Of a DNA stretch of 64,000 nucleotides, positions 44,998-54,389 are shown piece by piece. Origin of the DNA: Dactylococcopsis salina PCC 8305 (lineage in GTDB: Bacteria > Cyanobacteriota > Cyanobacteriia > Cyanobacteriales > Rubidibacteraceae); contig NC_019780.1 in assembly GCF_000317615.1 (NCBI RefSeq), forward strand, positions 1,199,840-1,263,839, in the 5' to 3' direction. The position numbers and the translations under genes were made by a program. The notes below the pieces were generated by a model. It did not search any database. It was given only the letters and a program-made list of their open reading frames with translations, and was not told the origin of the DNA. Numbering within the stretch: the first letter of the stretch is position 1; the number at the start of each line of letters is the position of its first letter.

Positions 44998-46311
44998 ATG
45001 GCACAGATAGTAATCATCGGAGCAGGATTTGGGGGGCTTTCCGTCGCCTACGAACTGAAACACCTTTTACGGGGAAAACACAAAATCACCTTAATTTCTG
45101 ATGAACCCAACTTTACTTTTATCCCCTCGCTGCCTTGGGTCGCATTTAACTTAAGAAAATTAGAGCAAGTGCAACTCTCAGTGAAACCCTTATTGGAAAA
45201 ACAAGGGATTCATTGGCAACAGGGGAGAGTAACCGCACTCGATCCTAACGAGAAACGAGTGAGGGTAGGGGAAGACATAACTTTTAACTATGACTATCTT
45301 GTCATTGCCACAGGTGCATCGTTAGCTTATGAGTTAATACCAGGTTTGGGGCCAGAAGAAGGCTATACGCAATCAGTTTGTAACCCTCATCACGCAGAAA
45401 TGGCTCGTGAGGCTTGGAACAAGTTTTTAGAAAACCCAGGTCCGATCGTTGTGGGGGGGGTGCCTGGAGCAAGTTGTATGGGGCCTGCGTATGAGTTTGC
45501 CCTGTTAGCGGATTTTGTACTGAGAAAAAAAGGAATAAGAGAGGAAGTGCCCATCACCTTTATCAGTCCAGAACCTTATTTAGGACATTTAGGAATCGGT
45601 GGGATGGCAAACTCTGGAAAGTTAGTCACCGAACTGATGGAACAACGGGGGATTAAATGGGTTGAAAATGCAGAAATAACAGAAATTGAAGAAAATCAGG
45701 TTAAATTAGCTGATGGTCAAGAGTTTCCTTTTCAATACGCCATGTTCTTACCTCCTTTTCACGGAGCGCCGTTTTTGAAAGAAGTTCCAGGGTTAACCGA
45801 TGAGAAGGGATTTTTACCTGTGCTGGATACTTATCAACATCCAGATTATCCCTCGATTTATAGCGCAGGAGTGATTACGCAACTGGATGCTCCCGAAACC
45901 ACAGAGATTCCTCTCGGTGCGCCAAAAACGGGTCAAATGACGGAATCAATGGCGATGGCGGTGGCTCATAATATCGCTAGAGAATTGGGGGAAATTCCAT
46001 CGCGCCCTGTGAAACCGAGCTTGGAAGCGATTTGTATGGCAGATTTTGGCGATACTGGAATCATCTTTATTGCTGCACCAGTTGTCCCTGATCCCAGTAT
46101 TGGTCATCGTCGCCATGCCACTGCTTTAAGGGGAATTTGGGTAAATTGGGCGAAAAATGTTTTTGAGTGGTATTTCTTGATGAAAATGCGCTGGGGAACT
46201 GCTGTGCCTTGGTTTGAAAAGCTCGGACTGTTTTTGTTGCGGTTATCGTTAGTTACGCCAATTCCTGAAACTTCTGACCAACAAAAGGATTTAAGCCGTG
46301 TCAAAGGATAA
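44998..46311 (+). CDS. sqr: Sulfide:quinone oxidoreductase
   Basis: Membrane-associated flavoprotein of 437 residues that oxidises sulfide to sulfane sulfur and passes electrons to the quinone pool. It has N-terminal FAD-binding IVIIGAGFGGLSVAYEL, the LVIATGASL segment, and three cysteines at residues 128 (SVCNPHH), 160 (PGASCMGPAYEF) and 346 (AICMADFG). Their positions match the three redox cysteines of characterised SQRs. The C terminus has an amphipathic region (NVFEWYFLMKMRWG) for membrane contact. It starts the rightward arm; ArsR follows 13 bases behind. In cyanobacteria SQR allows sulfide tolerance or sulfide-driven anoxygenic photosynthesis. Confidence 0.88.
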   Translation: MAQIVIIGAGFGGLSVAYELKHLLRGKHKITLISDEPNFTFIPSLPWVAFNLRKLEQVQLSVKPLLEKQGIHWQQGRVTALDPNEKRVRVGEDITFNYDYLVIATGASLAYELIPGLGPEEGYTQSVCNPHHAEMAREAWNKFLENPGPIVVGGVPGASCMGPAYEFALLADFVLRKKGIREEVPITFISPEPYLGHLGIGGMANSGKLVTELMEQRGIKWVENAEITEIEENQVKLADGQEFPFQYAMFLPPFHGAPFLKEVPGLTDEKGFLPVLDTYQHPDYPSIYSAGVITQLDAPETTEIPLGAPKTGQMTESMAMAVAHNIARELGEIPSRPVKPSLEAICMADFGDTGIIFIAAPVVPDPSIGHRRHATALRGIWVNWAKNVFEWYFLMKMRWGTAVPWFEKLGLFLLRLSLVTPIPETSDQQKDLSRVKG

Positions 46312-46324
46312 ATAAGGATAAAAG

Positions 46325-46600
46325 ATGAATCATCTGATCACCATCGATCGATATGAGTTTTTGGCAAATCGCTTCAAACTCCTGAGTGAACCGACGCGAT
46401 TACGAATTTTAGAAGTCCTTTGTGGAGAGGAACGAAATGTGAGTGAGATTTGTGAACAGACAGGGTTACAGCAAGCTAATGTCTCGAAACAGTTGCAGTT
46501 GTTGAAAACTTCGGGGGTTGTGGCTTGTCGGCGGGTGGGAACTTCTCGTTATTATCGCGTGATCGATCGAGAATTGTTGAAATTGTGCGATCGCGTGTAA
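46325..46600 (+). CDS. ArsR/SmtB family transcriptional regulator
   Basis: Winged-helix repressor of 91 residues: RFKLLSEPTRLRILEVLCGEERNVSEICEQTGLQQANVSKQLQLLKTSGVVACRRVGTSRYYRV. Cysteines are at 33, 43, 68 and 88. The classic ELCVCD metal site is absent, but several cysteines remain, compatible with persulfide or thiol sensing as in SqrR/BigR regulators; the pairing is not established. The protein is slightly short at the C terminus. It probably controls both arms of the divergent cluster. Confidence 0.87.
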   Translation: MNHLITIDRYEFLANRFKLLSEPTRLRILEVLCGEERNVSEICEQTGLQQANVSKQLQLLKTSGVVACRRVGTSRYYRVIDRELLKLCDRV

Positions 46601-46621
46601 AGCCAGTGATCAGTGACCAAT

Positions 46622-46698
46622 GTAGAGACGTTCCATGGAACGTCTCCCAGTAAACAGTGATAAATAACGAATAACAAACAACGAATAACAAATAACTA
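46622..46698. repeat. GAGACGTTCC/GGAACGTCTC palindrome and AATAACRAA heptamer tract upstream of the membrane-fusion gene
   Basis: A core-only copy of the nested palindrome family, then AATAACGAATAACAAACAAC-type 7-base repeats up to the next start codon. It splits sqr-arsR from the pump gene. Confidence 0.75.
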
Positions 46699-48027
46699 AT
46701 GACAAAACTATCACAGAAAAAAGGATTAATTGGTTTAACCAGTTTAATAATTGTACTTGCAGGTGGGGGAATGTGGGGACTGAATGCAGTTTTAAAACCG
46801 AATCAAGTGTCCTCCCAAACCGCACAAGAAACAGAAACCGTAGAAATAGCAGTAGAGACAACGACAGTGGGTTATGAGACTCGGCGGCGCGATCGAGTTT
46901 TAACAGGAAGTGTCACCGCCGAAAAATCAGCGACTTTGACCACTCGGGTTAACGGTATCATTGAAGAGATTTTGGTCGAAGAAGGCGATCGCGTTTCTAA
47001 AGGTGATCTCATTGCTAAAATTGATGTTCGTGATTTGCAAGCGCAAACCAATCAGGCGCAAGCGAATCTGTCTCAGGCGCAGTCTGCGGTTAATTCAGCG
47101 CGATCGGCATATCTAGCCGCCCAATCTCAAAAACGTCAAGCACAAGCACAAGTGCAAGAAGCAAAAGGGGAGTTAGAGGAAGAAAAAGCCGAATTAAATG
47201 ATGCTCAACTGCACCAAAAACGGATGAAAATGCTCTATGAAAACGGCGCGGTGAGTGAATCCCGTTTGGATGAAGCCAACGCTCGTTTAGCCAGCAGTCA
47301 AGCGCGTATGGAACAAATTAAAGCGAACATCCAACAAGCAAAAGGCGCAGTGGAACAAGCGCGATCGCAAATGGAACAAGCACAGAGTAGCATTGAACAA
47401 GCCAAATCTGGCGTTGAAGCCGCGCAAGCCACACTACAAAAAAGTGATGCTGATCTAGACTATGGACAACTGAAAGCTCCTTTTAACGGTATCATCACCA
47501 AAAAACAAACTCACGAAGGAGCAATGGCGGGCGCAATGGCAGGGTTTGGACAACCGATTGTCACCCTTGAAACAGTGGAAGACTTAGAGTTTACCGTTTC
47601 GGTTCCCGAATCTCTTCTCGGAGAAGTTGCGGTTGGGGAAAGAATCGCGATCGAAATTGGTGCAATCGGGCGCAAAATTGGCGGTGAGATTAAACAAATT
47701 GTCCCCAATGCTGATCGAAAATCCCGTAATTTTATGATCAAAATTGACCTCGATCGCGACAACAAAATCATTCCTGGAATGTTTGGTCGGATCAACTTAC
47801 CTACCCAAGAAAAAGCAGGCTTAATGATTCCAGAATCCGCAATTATTGAACGCTTTGGCATTACTGGGGTTTATCGCGTTGTCGATAACCAAGCACAATT
47901 TACGACAGTAACTCTTGGTAGCCAACAAGGGGATCAAATGCAAGTTCATTCGGGCTTAGAAGCAGGAGATACCATTATTTTAAACCCGTCTTCTGAAGTG
48001 AAAGATGGAAGCGCGATCGCAAGTTAG
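46699..48027 (+). CDS. RND efflux periplasmic adaptor (membrane-fusion, HlyD-like) subunit
   Basis: Protein of 442 residues with an N-terminal membrane anchor (about 10-30), a lipoyl-like domain (LTGSVTAEKSATLTTRVNGIIEEILVEEGDRVSKG), a long Ala/Gln-rich coiled-coil hairpin (about 115-255), and beta-barrel and membrane-proximal domains (FTVSVPESLLGEVAVGERIAIEIG). It would link the RND permease encoded at 39550-42816 to an outer-membrane channel, not seen in this window. The permease gene is on the opposite arm of the same cluster. Confidence 0.92.
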   Translation: MTKLSQKKGLIGLTSLIIVLAGGGMWGLNAVLKPNQVSSQTAQETETVEIAVETTTVGYETRRRDRVLTGSVTAEKSATLTTRVNGIIEEILVEEGDRVSKGDLIAKIDVRDLQAQTNQAQANLSQAQSAVNSARSAYLAAQSQKRQAQAQVQEAKGELEEEKAELNDAQLHQKRMKMLYENGAVSESRLDEANARLASSQARMEQIKANIQQAKGAVEQARSQMEQAQSSIEQAKSGVEAAQATLQKSDADLDYGQLKAPFNGIITKKQTHEGAMAGAMAGFGQPIVTLETVEDLEFTVSVPESLLGEVAVGERIAIEIGAIGRKIGGEIKQIVPNADRKSRNFMIKIDLDRDNKIIPGMFGRINLPTQEKAGLMIPESAIIERFGITGVYRVVDNQAQFTTVTLGSQQGDQMQVHSGLEAGDTIILNPSSEVKDGSAIAS

Positions 48028-48119
48028 CACCCAAGCGAAACCCAACATTTATAGTGACCAGTAAAAAAGAACAACGAACGAAGAATCAATTCTTAATCAT
48101 CCATTATTAGAGATCAATC

Positions 48120-48692
48120 ATGATGCAATTACTATCTTTTTTATTAACCTTTAGCCTAATTTTTCTGCCGATGAATCAGGTGAAGGCTCAACCACAGCCC
48201 GAACAATTATCTGAAGCCATTCAAGAAATCGAATTTTTAGATAGAATGAGACAGAGCCTCGCTTCTACCCTTAAAGAAACCGATGAAAAACCAACTCTTG
48301 AAACCTTTAAACAAGTGTGTAAACCAGTGGGAATGCGAGCCAAACAACTAAGCAAAAATAATCCTTGGGATGTGAAACAAGTCGCCGAAAAATATCGAAA
48401 TCCTGCCCATGCACCCACCGCCAGAGAAGCCGTTGCGTTAGAAAAATTTGCCAAGAATCCCGACTTATTTGGCTTTTGGGAAACCAGCAACCAAGAAACC
48501 TTTTATTATCGCAGAATTAATGTGGAAGCAACTTGCTTAAAATGTCATGGCGCAAAAGCACAACGCCCTGATTTTGTGAAACAACGCTACCCAGAAGATA
48601 AAGCCTATAACTTTGAAGTGGGAGACTTGCGAGGGATGTATCGAGTTGTTATTCCAGAAGTCAAAAAACAGATTCAAGCCGCTTTACAGTGA
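48120..48692 (+). CDS. DUF3365/Tll0287-like c-type haem protein
   Basis: Protein of 190 residues with a signal peptide (about 1-23, ending VKA). The CLKCH haem-binding motif is at residues 139-143, in ATCLKCHGAKAQRPDF. The preceding PAS-like region (about 25-130) fits the Tll0287 structure, a soluble haem sensor with one covalent haem c. Sensing or electron transfer role unknown. As the last gene of the rightward arm it adds a haem/redox component to the sulfur cluster. Confidence 0.87.
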   Translation: MMQLLSFLLTFSLIFLPMNQVKAQPQPEQLSEAIQEIEFLDRMRQSLASTLKETDEKPTLETFKQVCKPVGMRAKQLSKNNPWDVKQVAEKYRNPAHAPTAREAVALEKFAKNPDLFGFWETSNQETFYYRRINVEATCLKCHGAKAQRPDFVKQRYPEDKAYNFEVGDLRGMYRVVIPEVKKQIQAALQ

Positions 48693-48723
48693 CCAAAAAA
48701 GGAAGAACGAAGAACAAAAATGA

Positions 48724-48806
48724 TAGGGGGCGATGATTCCCCCAGAATTGGGGGTGAGGGGGCGATGATTCCCCCAGAATTGGGGGTGAGGGGGCGATGA
48801 TTCCCG
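48724..48806. repeat. Two and a half tandem GATGATTCCCCC/GGGGGTGAGGGGGC repeats
   Basis: 32-base-scale units GGGGGCGATGATTCCCCCAG followed by AATTGGGGGTGA, repeated between the haem protein and ubiX (convergent), so it may act as a two-way stop for transcription. Confidence 0.85.
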
Positions 48807-48808
48807 TA

Positions 48809-49420
48809 TCAATGTCCTTCCCAACGTTTAAGCGGAACACAAGGAATATCAAATTGGTCTAAACTGCGAGCGACTACAAAATCAACTAAATCCTCAATGG
48901 TTTGCGGGTGATGATACCAAGCGGGAATCGCGGGAACAATTCTCCCTCCTGCTTCCGCTAAAGCCGTTAAGTTTCGTAAATGAATTAAACTCAAGGGAGT
49001 CTCTCTCGGAACCAGTACCAGTTTCCCCCCTTCTTTCAGTTGGACATCTGCAGCGCGTTCCAATAAATCCGAACTTAAACCTTGTGCAATTTTAGCAACG
49101 GTACTCATGCTACAAGGGATAATCAGCATCCCTAACGTGCGATACGAACCACTGGCGATCGTAGCGCCCACATCTCCCCAACGGTGACAGCGTAACTTTC
49201 CACTGTTCGGTTGTGCTGCTTGTTCACGCCAAAACTGTTCTTGTTGATCGGGTTCTACAGGCATTTTAACTTTATTTTCCGCCTGCCAAACCATAAAACT
49301 TGCTTTAGAAGCGACCACATCAACGGTATAGTTTGCTGCTAATAAGTATTTTAGAGTACGCACTGCATAAATTAATCCCGATGCGCCACTAATTCCCACA
49401 GTAATCGGTAAATCAACCAT
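48809..49420 (-). CDS. ubiX: Flavin prenyltransferase UbiX
   Basis: Makes prenylated FMN, the cofactor of UbiD-type decarboxylases used in quinone synthesis. The 203-residue protein has GISGASGLIYAVRTL at the N terminus, SGSYRTLGMLIIPCSMSTVAKIAQGLS and LVPRETPLSLIHLRNL, all hallmarks of the family. ATG start; monocistronic. Confidence 0.94.
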   Translation of the reverse strand: MVDLPITVGISGASGLIYAVRTLKYLLAANYTVDVVASKASFMVWQAENKVKMPVEPDQQEQFWREQAAQPNSGKLRCHRWGDVGATIASGSYRTLGMLIIPCSMSTVAKIAQGLSSDLLERAADVQLKEGGKLVLVPRETPLSLIHLRNLTALAEAGGRIVPAIPAWYHHPQTIEDLVDFVVARSLDQFDIPCVPLKRWEGH

Positions 49421-49496
49421 TTATTATTTGTTATTGATTATTTTCTCATTGCTAGGAGAGCCATGGACTCCCCTACATTTCCATCAGTGAATAAAA

Positions 49497-51755
49497 TTAA
49501 TTTTCAAAATCCTCATCAGTCGCGGGAGTAGCTCCAGAAACGGTGACAAGATCGATTTGCTGACGATAGTAGTCAACACTCTTCACTTGTACTTTAACGC
49601 GAGAACCGAGACGGTAGGCGATACGATTTTTCCGTCCCACTAAACACCCATGACGAGCGCGGTATTCATACCAGTCATCTTTTAGGGAACTGACATGAAC
49701 TAATCCTTCGACTAATAAGTCCTCAATTTCCACAAAAAAGCCGTAAGATTGAACACCCGTAATTAAACCAGCGAAGACTTCTCCCGTGCGTTCTTTCATT
49801 TTCTCCGCTTTCTTCAGCCCTTTCAGGTCATTTTCTGCGTCTTCTACCATTTTGTCCCGTTCGTTGAGATGATGGATAAAACTGGCGATTTGTTCTTCGT
49901 ATTCCGTCGCCATTGTGGGAGGGAGAACTTTCCAGTTGATTTTGCCATGACTGCTGTTGCTGTGGAGATCAACTCCCTCTTTTTGCGTTTTAACGCGACG
50001 ATCGCGCCCTTGGTTGAAAACGGCTTTTAAAATTCGTTGTACCCAGAGATCAGCATATCGTCCACCAGGGGAAATACAAGGACTGTAAGCGATATTATCT
50101 GCTAAACCAAAATGTTCTCCTGGCTTGGTGCTATATTTGGCAAGTTTCAGGGTTGATTTCAGGAAAAACATCAAAACCCGATCGGCACTAGATTTAGAAA
50201 TTTGACGACTAAAGTTTTGGAAGTCTTGAGGACGTAACTCGTCTTCGTTTTCCAGTTCCAACTCTAAATCGAGATTATTTCCCAATTTCATCAAGTCTTC
50301 AATTTCCGTATAATCAGAAATCTGTTGAATGCGATAGAGCGCAGGAACACCAAGTGCTTGTAAGTGCCGCCCTACGGCTTGTCCAGCTAGGATCATTAAT
50401 TCCGTCAGCAACGATCGCACGGGGAGAGAAGAATCAACAACTACAGCGCCTAAGCGTCCTTCATCTTTAAACCCTCCTTGCGCTTCTGATAATTCTATAT
50501 TGAAACCTCCCCGTTGTAACCGTTGCGCTTTCACGAGAGGACTGATGGTAAAGAAAAGCTCATTGAGTAAATCAGCGGCGGCTTTCTGTTCTGAATCAAC
50601 TTGATCACTTTTTCCTAGAAGCGCTTGTGCGTCTTCATAGCTAAACAGTTGATCCAAACGCATCACACTTTCATCAATGGAAAACGCTTCAATTTCTCCC
50701 ATTTGATCCAACGTCAACATCACACTAACGGCGAGACGATCTTCTCCTACCACAAAAGATGCACAATCTTGGACTTCTTGGGGAAATAAAGGAATCACCA
50801 GGTCTCTTAAATGTACCGCCGTTCCTCGTTGTTTGGCACAATTATCTAAAGCAGAATCAGAGGAAACATAATGAGCGACATCTGCGATATGTATCCCTAA
50901 ACGCCACTTCCCTCCGTTGGTTCTGTCTAGGGTTAACGCATTTTCGACGAAAGGGGTTTTGTCTGCTTTTTCCTCAAGGGCGATCGTTAGTAAATCACGA
51001 TAATCTTGTCGGTTTTTTCGGTCTTCATCAGTGATCTTCGGGGTTAAGGCTTTAGCTTCCTTCAAAGCGTGTTGAGAGAACGATCGAGGGAGATCATGTT
51101 TACAGCATACGATATCGGTATCGGCGGCTTCTTCTGCGTCACTGCCTAAAATTTTAGTTACTTGACCAATTGGGGGATGATCGCCGAGGGGATACCGTAA
51201 CACCTCCACATGAACCAAATGATCCACGGCTTGTTTTAAGTCTTCTCCCTTCTCACTCAAATCAAGTTCAAATAGTAGCCGATCATCGAGAGGAATCGCA
51301 TGATATTCTTGATGATCATTAGTTTGAAATTCTCTCACTTGCGCTAGGAGAGAGGGATTCGCTCGATCGAGGATCACTTGGACTTCCCCTTCTGGAGAGC
51401 GACGACGACTTCCCTCTTTAATGACTTTTACTAAAACGCGATCGCCATTCCAAGCACTACCTAAATGTGATTCTCTTACATAAATATCATCCGTTCCCTC
51501 TTGATCTTGAATCGCAAAACAAAAGCCCTTACTGGAACAACGTAACTTTGCTTCCACGACTTCCTCTTGAGGAAAGCGGCGATATTTTCCTCTTTCCTTA
51601 ACAATAACGCCAATGCGTTCGAGAGCATCGAGAGCAACTTGTAGCTGTTCGATACTTTTGTCATCTTGGAGATTGAGCTTTTTTTCGAGAACTTTTGGTG
51701 CGACCAGTTTATTATCACTCAAATGAGACAGGATTGTAGCGATTGAAAATTCCAT
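49497..51755 (-). CDS. rnr: RNase R/RNase II family 3'-5' exoribonuclease
   Basis: Processive exoribonuclease of 752 residues. Order: N-terminal winged helix (about 1-65), cold-shock domain(s), the RNB catalytic domain (about 245-570: DVAHYVSSDSALDNCAKQRGTAVHL with metal-binding Asp residues; ISPGGRYADLWVQR), and a C-terminal S1 domain (about 645-735: GEVFAGLITGVQSYGFFVEIEDLLVEGLVHVSSL). Complete. It degrades structured RNA in mRNA and rRNA quality control. Confidence 0.93.
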   Translation of the reverse strand: MEFSIATILSHLSDNKLVAPKVLEKKLNLQDDKSIEQLQVALDALERIGVIVKERGKYRRFPQEEVVEAKLRCSSKGFCFAIQDQEGTDDIYVRESHLGSAWNGDRVLVKVIKEGSRRRSPEGEVQVILDRANPSLLAQVREFQTNDHQEYHAIPLDDRLLFELDLSEKGEDLKQAVDHLVHVEVLRYPLGDHPPIGQVTKILGSDAEEAADTDIVCCKHDLPRSFSQHALKEAKALTPKITDEDRKNRQDYRDLLTIALEEKADKTPFVENALTLDRTNGGKWRLGIHIADVAHYVSSDSALDNCAKQRGTAVHLRDLVIPLFPQEVQDCASFVVGEDRLAVSVMLTLDQMGEIEAFSIDESVMRLDQLFSYEDAQALLGKSDQVDSEQKAAADLLNELFFTISPLVKAQRLQRGGFNIELSEAQGGFKDEGRLGAVVVDSSLPVRSLLTELMILAGQAVGRHLQALGVPALYRIQQISDYTEIEDLMKLGNNLDLELELENEDELRPQDFQNFSRQISKSSADRVLMFFLKSTLKLAKYSTKPGEHFGLADNIAYSPCISPGGRYADLWVQRILKAVFNQGRDRRVKTQKEGVDLHSNSSHGKINWKVLPPTMATEYEEQIASFIHHLNERDKMVEDAENDLKGLKKAEKMKERTGEVFAGLITGVQSYGFFVEIEDLLVEGLVHVSSLKDDWYEYRARHGCLVGRKNRIAYRLGSRVKVQVKSVDYYRQQIDLVTVSGATPATDEDFEN

Positions 51756-52182
51756 CTGATATCAATATCTCTTCAGTTTCAATTACAGGAATAAATTAAG
51801 GTTTTTAATCGAGACACAGCACCGTTAAAATGCTGGTTGATATTACTCAAACCCTACGACTGTTAGTTACTCGTTAAACGATTAAGCCAATAAAGCCAAT
51901 GTTTAGGGGAAAGTAAAAGACTAAAGTTAATGATGTCTTCGGAGCGCATCAATTCTTTTAACTTTCAATAGCATATTAGCTTAATAACGATTAAACTACA
52001 GTGATAGTAACATCCTCATCTATTTTATATTGTTTTGGGATTTACCTCGATGTGACGAGAAGGCTCTCGACATAATCTCTGATTTGTCGAAGTGATGAAT
52101 CGTCACGCCTCCAATAAAAGCCGTAGAAGCCCCCTCATCATTTTTGTGTTAAACTTTAGAAAACAACGGTCGATTTCTTAAA
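51756..52182. other. Intergenic region with probable left end of the TnpB element
   Basis: 427 bases without a gene. Around 52050-52170 are short inverted repeats (GACGAGAAGGCTCTCG; TGATGAATCGTCA) and the run CCGTAGAAGCCCCCTCATCA, plausibly the left end of the IS200/IS605-type element carrying tnpB. The rest shows nothing recognisable. Confidence 0.4.
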
Positions 52183-53394
52183 ATGCTCAGTCTTAACTAC
52201 CAGTATAAGCTCAAAGTCAATAAACAACAGGCTTCTACCATCGATGAATGGTTAGATGTCTGTAAATCTGTTTATAACTATGCTTTAAGAGAGCGAAAAG
52301 ACTGGGTAAATTCTAGAAAATGTCCAATTGATCGCTGTTCCCTTGAATCCGAGTATATCATTCCTTCCGATGCTCCTAGACCAACATACGCTAATCAATG
52401 TAAAGGTTTAGGGGTGGCGAAGAAAAAGTTTCCTCGATTATCCATTCCTCAATCTCAAGTCCTCCAACAAACTCTAAAAGGTTTAGAAGAGGCTTTTGTA
52501 AATATGTGGAATCGAGGATTTGGTTTTCCTAGATTCAAGAAAAAGATGCGTTCTTTTGTCTTTCCCCAAGTTAAACCAGATTGTATTCAAGGGGAAACAA
52601 TCACTCTTCCCAAACTAGGAAAACTACCGTTAGTTCTTTCTCGCCCCATTCCTGAAGGGTTTATCCCTAAACAAGTCAGGATAATTAAGAAAGCAAGTGG
52701 GTACTACATTAATATCAATCTTCAATTAGATGTTGATGTTCCTGATGTACCCCCTCATGGTTATCCAATTGGCATTGATTTAGGGTTAGAGAAATTTCTA
52801 GCAACCAGTGAAGGGGAACTCATTAAAGGTCATAAGTTCTTGAGGGAATCTGAAGGCAAGCTGAAATCACTGCAAGGTCAACTCAAGAATAAGAAGAAAG
52901 GTTCTCGTCGCTGGAGAAATATCAGCCGTCGTATCGCAAGATTATACGAAAAGATAACCAACTGTCGCAAAGACTTCTTCTACAAGACCTCTCATTATCT
53001 GTGTGATCAAGCAGGGATGATCTTTGTAGAAGACTTAAACCTAAAAGCACTAGGGCGTTCAGCACTTAGAAAAGCCTGTTTGGACGCTGCTTGGGGAACG
53101 TTTGTCAACATCCTGTCTTATGTCTGTTGGAAAAGAGGAGTATTTTTTGCCAAAGTTAACGCTAATGGGACAAGTCAGATTTGCCCTGAATGTGGGGTTA
53201 ACTGCGGCAAGAAAACTCTTTCTGAACGGGTGCATAAGTGTCCAGATTGTGGATATGAGCAGGATAGAGATGTAGCGGCGGCGATGGTAGTAAAGAAACG
53301 TGGAGAAAGTACCGTCGGTGCGACGGGAAGAATGCTCGATCAGGGTAAAGAGTTCGGGGATGAGGTTTTAACCTCATCTAGACTCTCCCTTTGA
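52183..53394 (+). CDS. tnpB: RNA-guided endonuclease TnpB (IS200/IS605 family), no TnpA
   Basis: Protein of 403 residues. The N-terminal REC/wedge part precedes a RuvC nuclease with Asp199 (GIDLG), Glu283 (VEDLN) and Asp363 (DRDVAAAMVV), with a zinc ribbon of Cys334, Cys337, Cys353 and Cys356 between the last two. All catalytic positions are present, so the protein is probably active. By family knowledge it uses an omega-RNA from the element's right end to cut empty sites and so favour element retention. No tnpA transposase is nearby; the element would need one in trans. Confidence 0.92.
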   Translation: MLSLNYQYKLKVNKQQASTIDEWLDVCKSVYNYALRERKDWVNSRKCPIDRCSLESEYIIPSDAPRPTYANQCKGLGVAKKKFPRLSIPQSQVLQQTLKGLEEAFVNMWNRGFGFPRFKKKMRSFVFPQVKPDCIQGETITLPKLGKLPLVLSRPIPEGFIPKQVRIIKKASGYYININLQLDVDVPDVPPHGYPIGIDLGLEKFLATSEGELIKGHKFLRESEGKLKSLQGQLKNKKKGSRRWRNISRRIARLYEKITNCRKDFFYKTSHYLCDQAGMIFVEDLNLKALGRSALRKACLDAAWGTFVNILSYVCWKRGVFFAKVNANGTSQICPECGVNCGKKTLSERVHKCPDCGYEQDRDVAAAMVVKKRGESTVGATGRMLDQGKEFGDEVLTSSRLSL

Positions 53395-53440
53395 GGCGAG
53401 AATCTCCCATTATATTCTTTGAATTAATGGGAGAGGTTCA
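53300..53440 (+). ncRNA. Predicted TnpB omega-RNA and right end of the element
   Basis: TnpB guide RNAs overlap the 3' end of tnpB and the element's right end. Here a hairpin CTCCCATTA (53404-53412)/TAATGGGAG (53425-53433) follows the stop closely, in the position of the terminal hairpin. The guide would begin just past the element boundary, somewhere after 53433. Exact ends cannot be set from sequence alone. Confidence 0.4.
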
Positions 53441-53509
53441 ATCCTCAATTCATCCTTTCCCGGTCATTGTGAGAAATCATTACCGATAACACATCATCAC
53501 GATTCAATT

Positions 53510-54355
53510 ATGTTTGAGCAATTTCGCCGTCATTTTCCCCAAGGTAGTCTTCTCAGCGAATTAGTACAAATTGATCACGGAAAATACATTGTCCGCGCTA
53601 GTGTCCAAAATGCAGGATTAACTCTCGCTACAGGTTTAGCGGCGGCTGATACAGTAGAAAAAGCAGAAGACGAAGCACGAGAGAGGGCTTTAGCAGTTTT
53701 AGATATTTATCTCACTTCCACTAAGACACCACCAAGAAACGAAACCACTCCTCCTTCCAGTCGAAACTTAAATTCATTCACTCCTACGGCTATTGTTGAA
53801 CCAGAATTAAATCAGTCTTCCGTTACTCCCGAAACCGCTACCCCGAAAGAAACCTCGAACTTATCATCAGACAATGCTGTTTCCCCTTCTAGGGAAAAGC
53901 CGAAACCTGAAACCGCTACCCCGAAAGAAACCTCGAACTCATCATCGGACAATGCTGTTTCCCCTTCTAGGGAAAAGCCGAAACCTGAAACCGTTACCTC
54001 GAAAGAAACCTCGAACTCATCATCAGACAATGCTGTTTCCCCTTCTAGGGAAAAGCCGAAACCTGAAACGGTTACCCCGAAAGAAACCTCGAACTCATCA
54101 TCAGAGTTATCAAGTCATTCCGTTCCCTCCTCCCATCAGGAAGACAAAACTATGATGGATAGTTCTGACATTATTGCTCGCACAAACGTAGAATTAAGAC
54201 GACTCAATTGGACGAGTGAACAAGGACGGAAATTTTTAGGAGAAACCTACGGCAAACGATCGCGCTCACTTTTGTCCGATGCTGAATTACTGGAATTTCT
54301 TGAATATCTAGAAAAGCAACCCACACCTCCTCAAAACAATGATCAGTCAACGTAG
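53510..54355 (+). CDS. Protein of unknown function with four 26-residue repeats
   Basis: Protein of 281 residues. N-terminal about 70 residues (MFEQFRRHFPQGSLLSELVQIDHGKYIVRASVQ...AEDEARERALAVLDI) look like a double-stranded-RNA-binding-like alpha/beta domain. The middle (about 105-210) is four tandem repeats of a 26-residue unit ETATPKETSNSSSDNAVSPS with REKPKP, disordered, Ser/Thr/Pro-rich; the 78-base DNA repeats are almost identical. The C terminus (about 225-275) is a small helical domain (RTNVELRRLNWTSEQGRKFL...LLEFLEYLEKQP). Function is unknown. Confidence 0.72.
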   Translation: MFEQFRRHFPQGSLLSELVQIDHGKYIVRASVQNAGLTLATGLAAADTVEKAEDEARERALAVLDIYLTSTKTPPRNETTPPSSRNLNSFTPTAIVEPELNQSSVTPETATPKETSNLSSDNAVSPSREKPKPETATPKETSNSSSDNAVSPSREKPKPETVTSKETSNSSSDNAVSPSREKPKPETVTPKETSNSSSELSSHSVPSSHQEDKTMMDSSDIIARTNVELRRLNWTSEQGRKFLGETYGKRSRSLLSDAELLEFLEYLEKQPTPPQNNDQST

Positions 54356-54389
54356 GTTAGGTTTTCGTTATTCGTTATTTGTTATTTGT

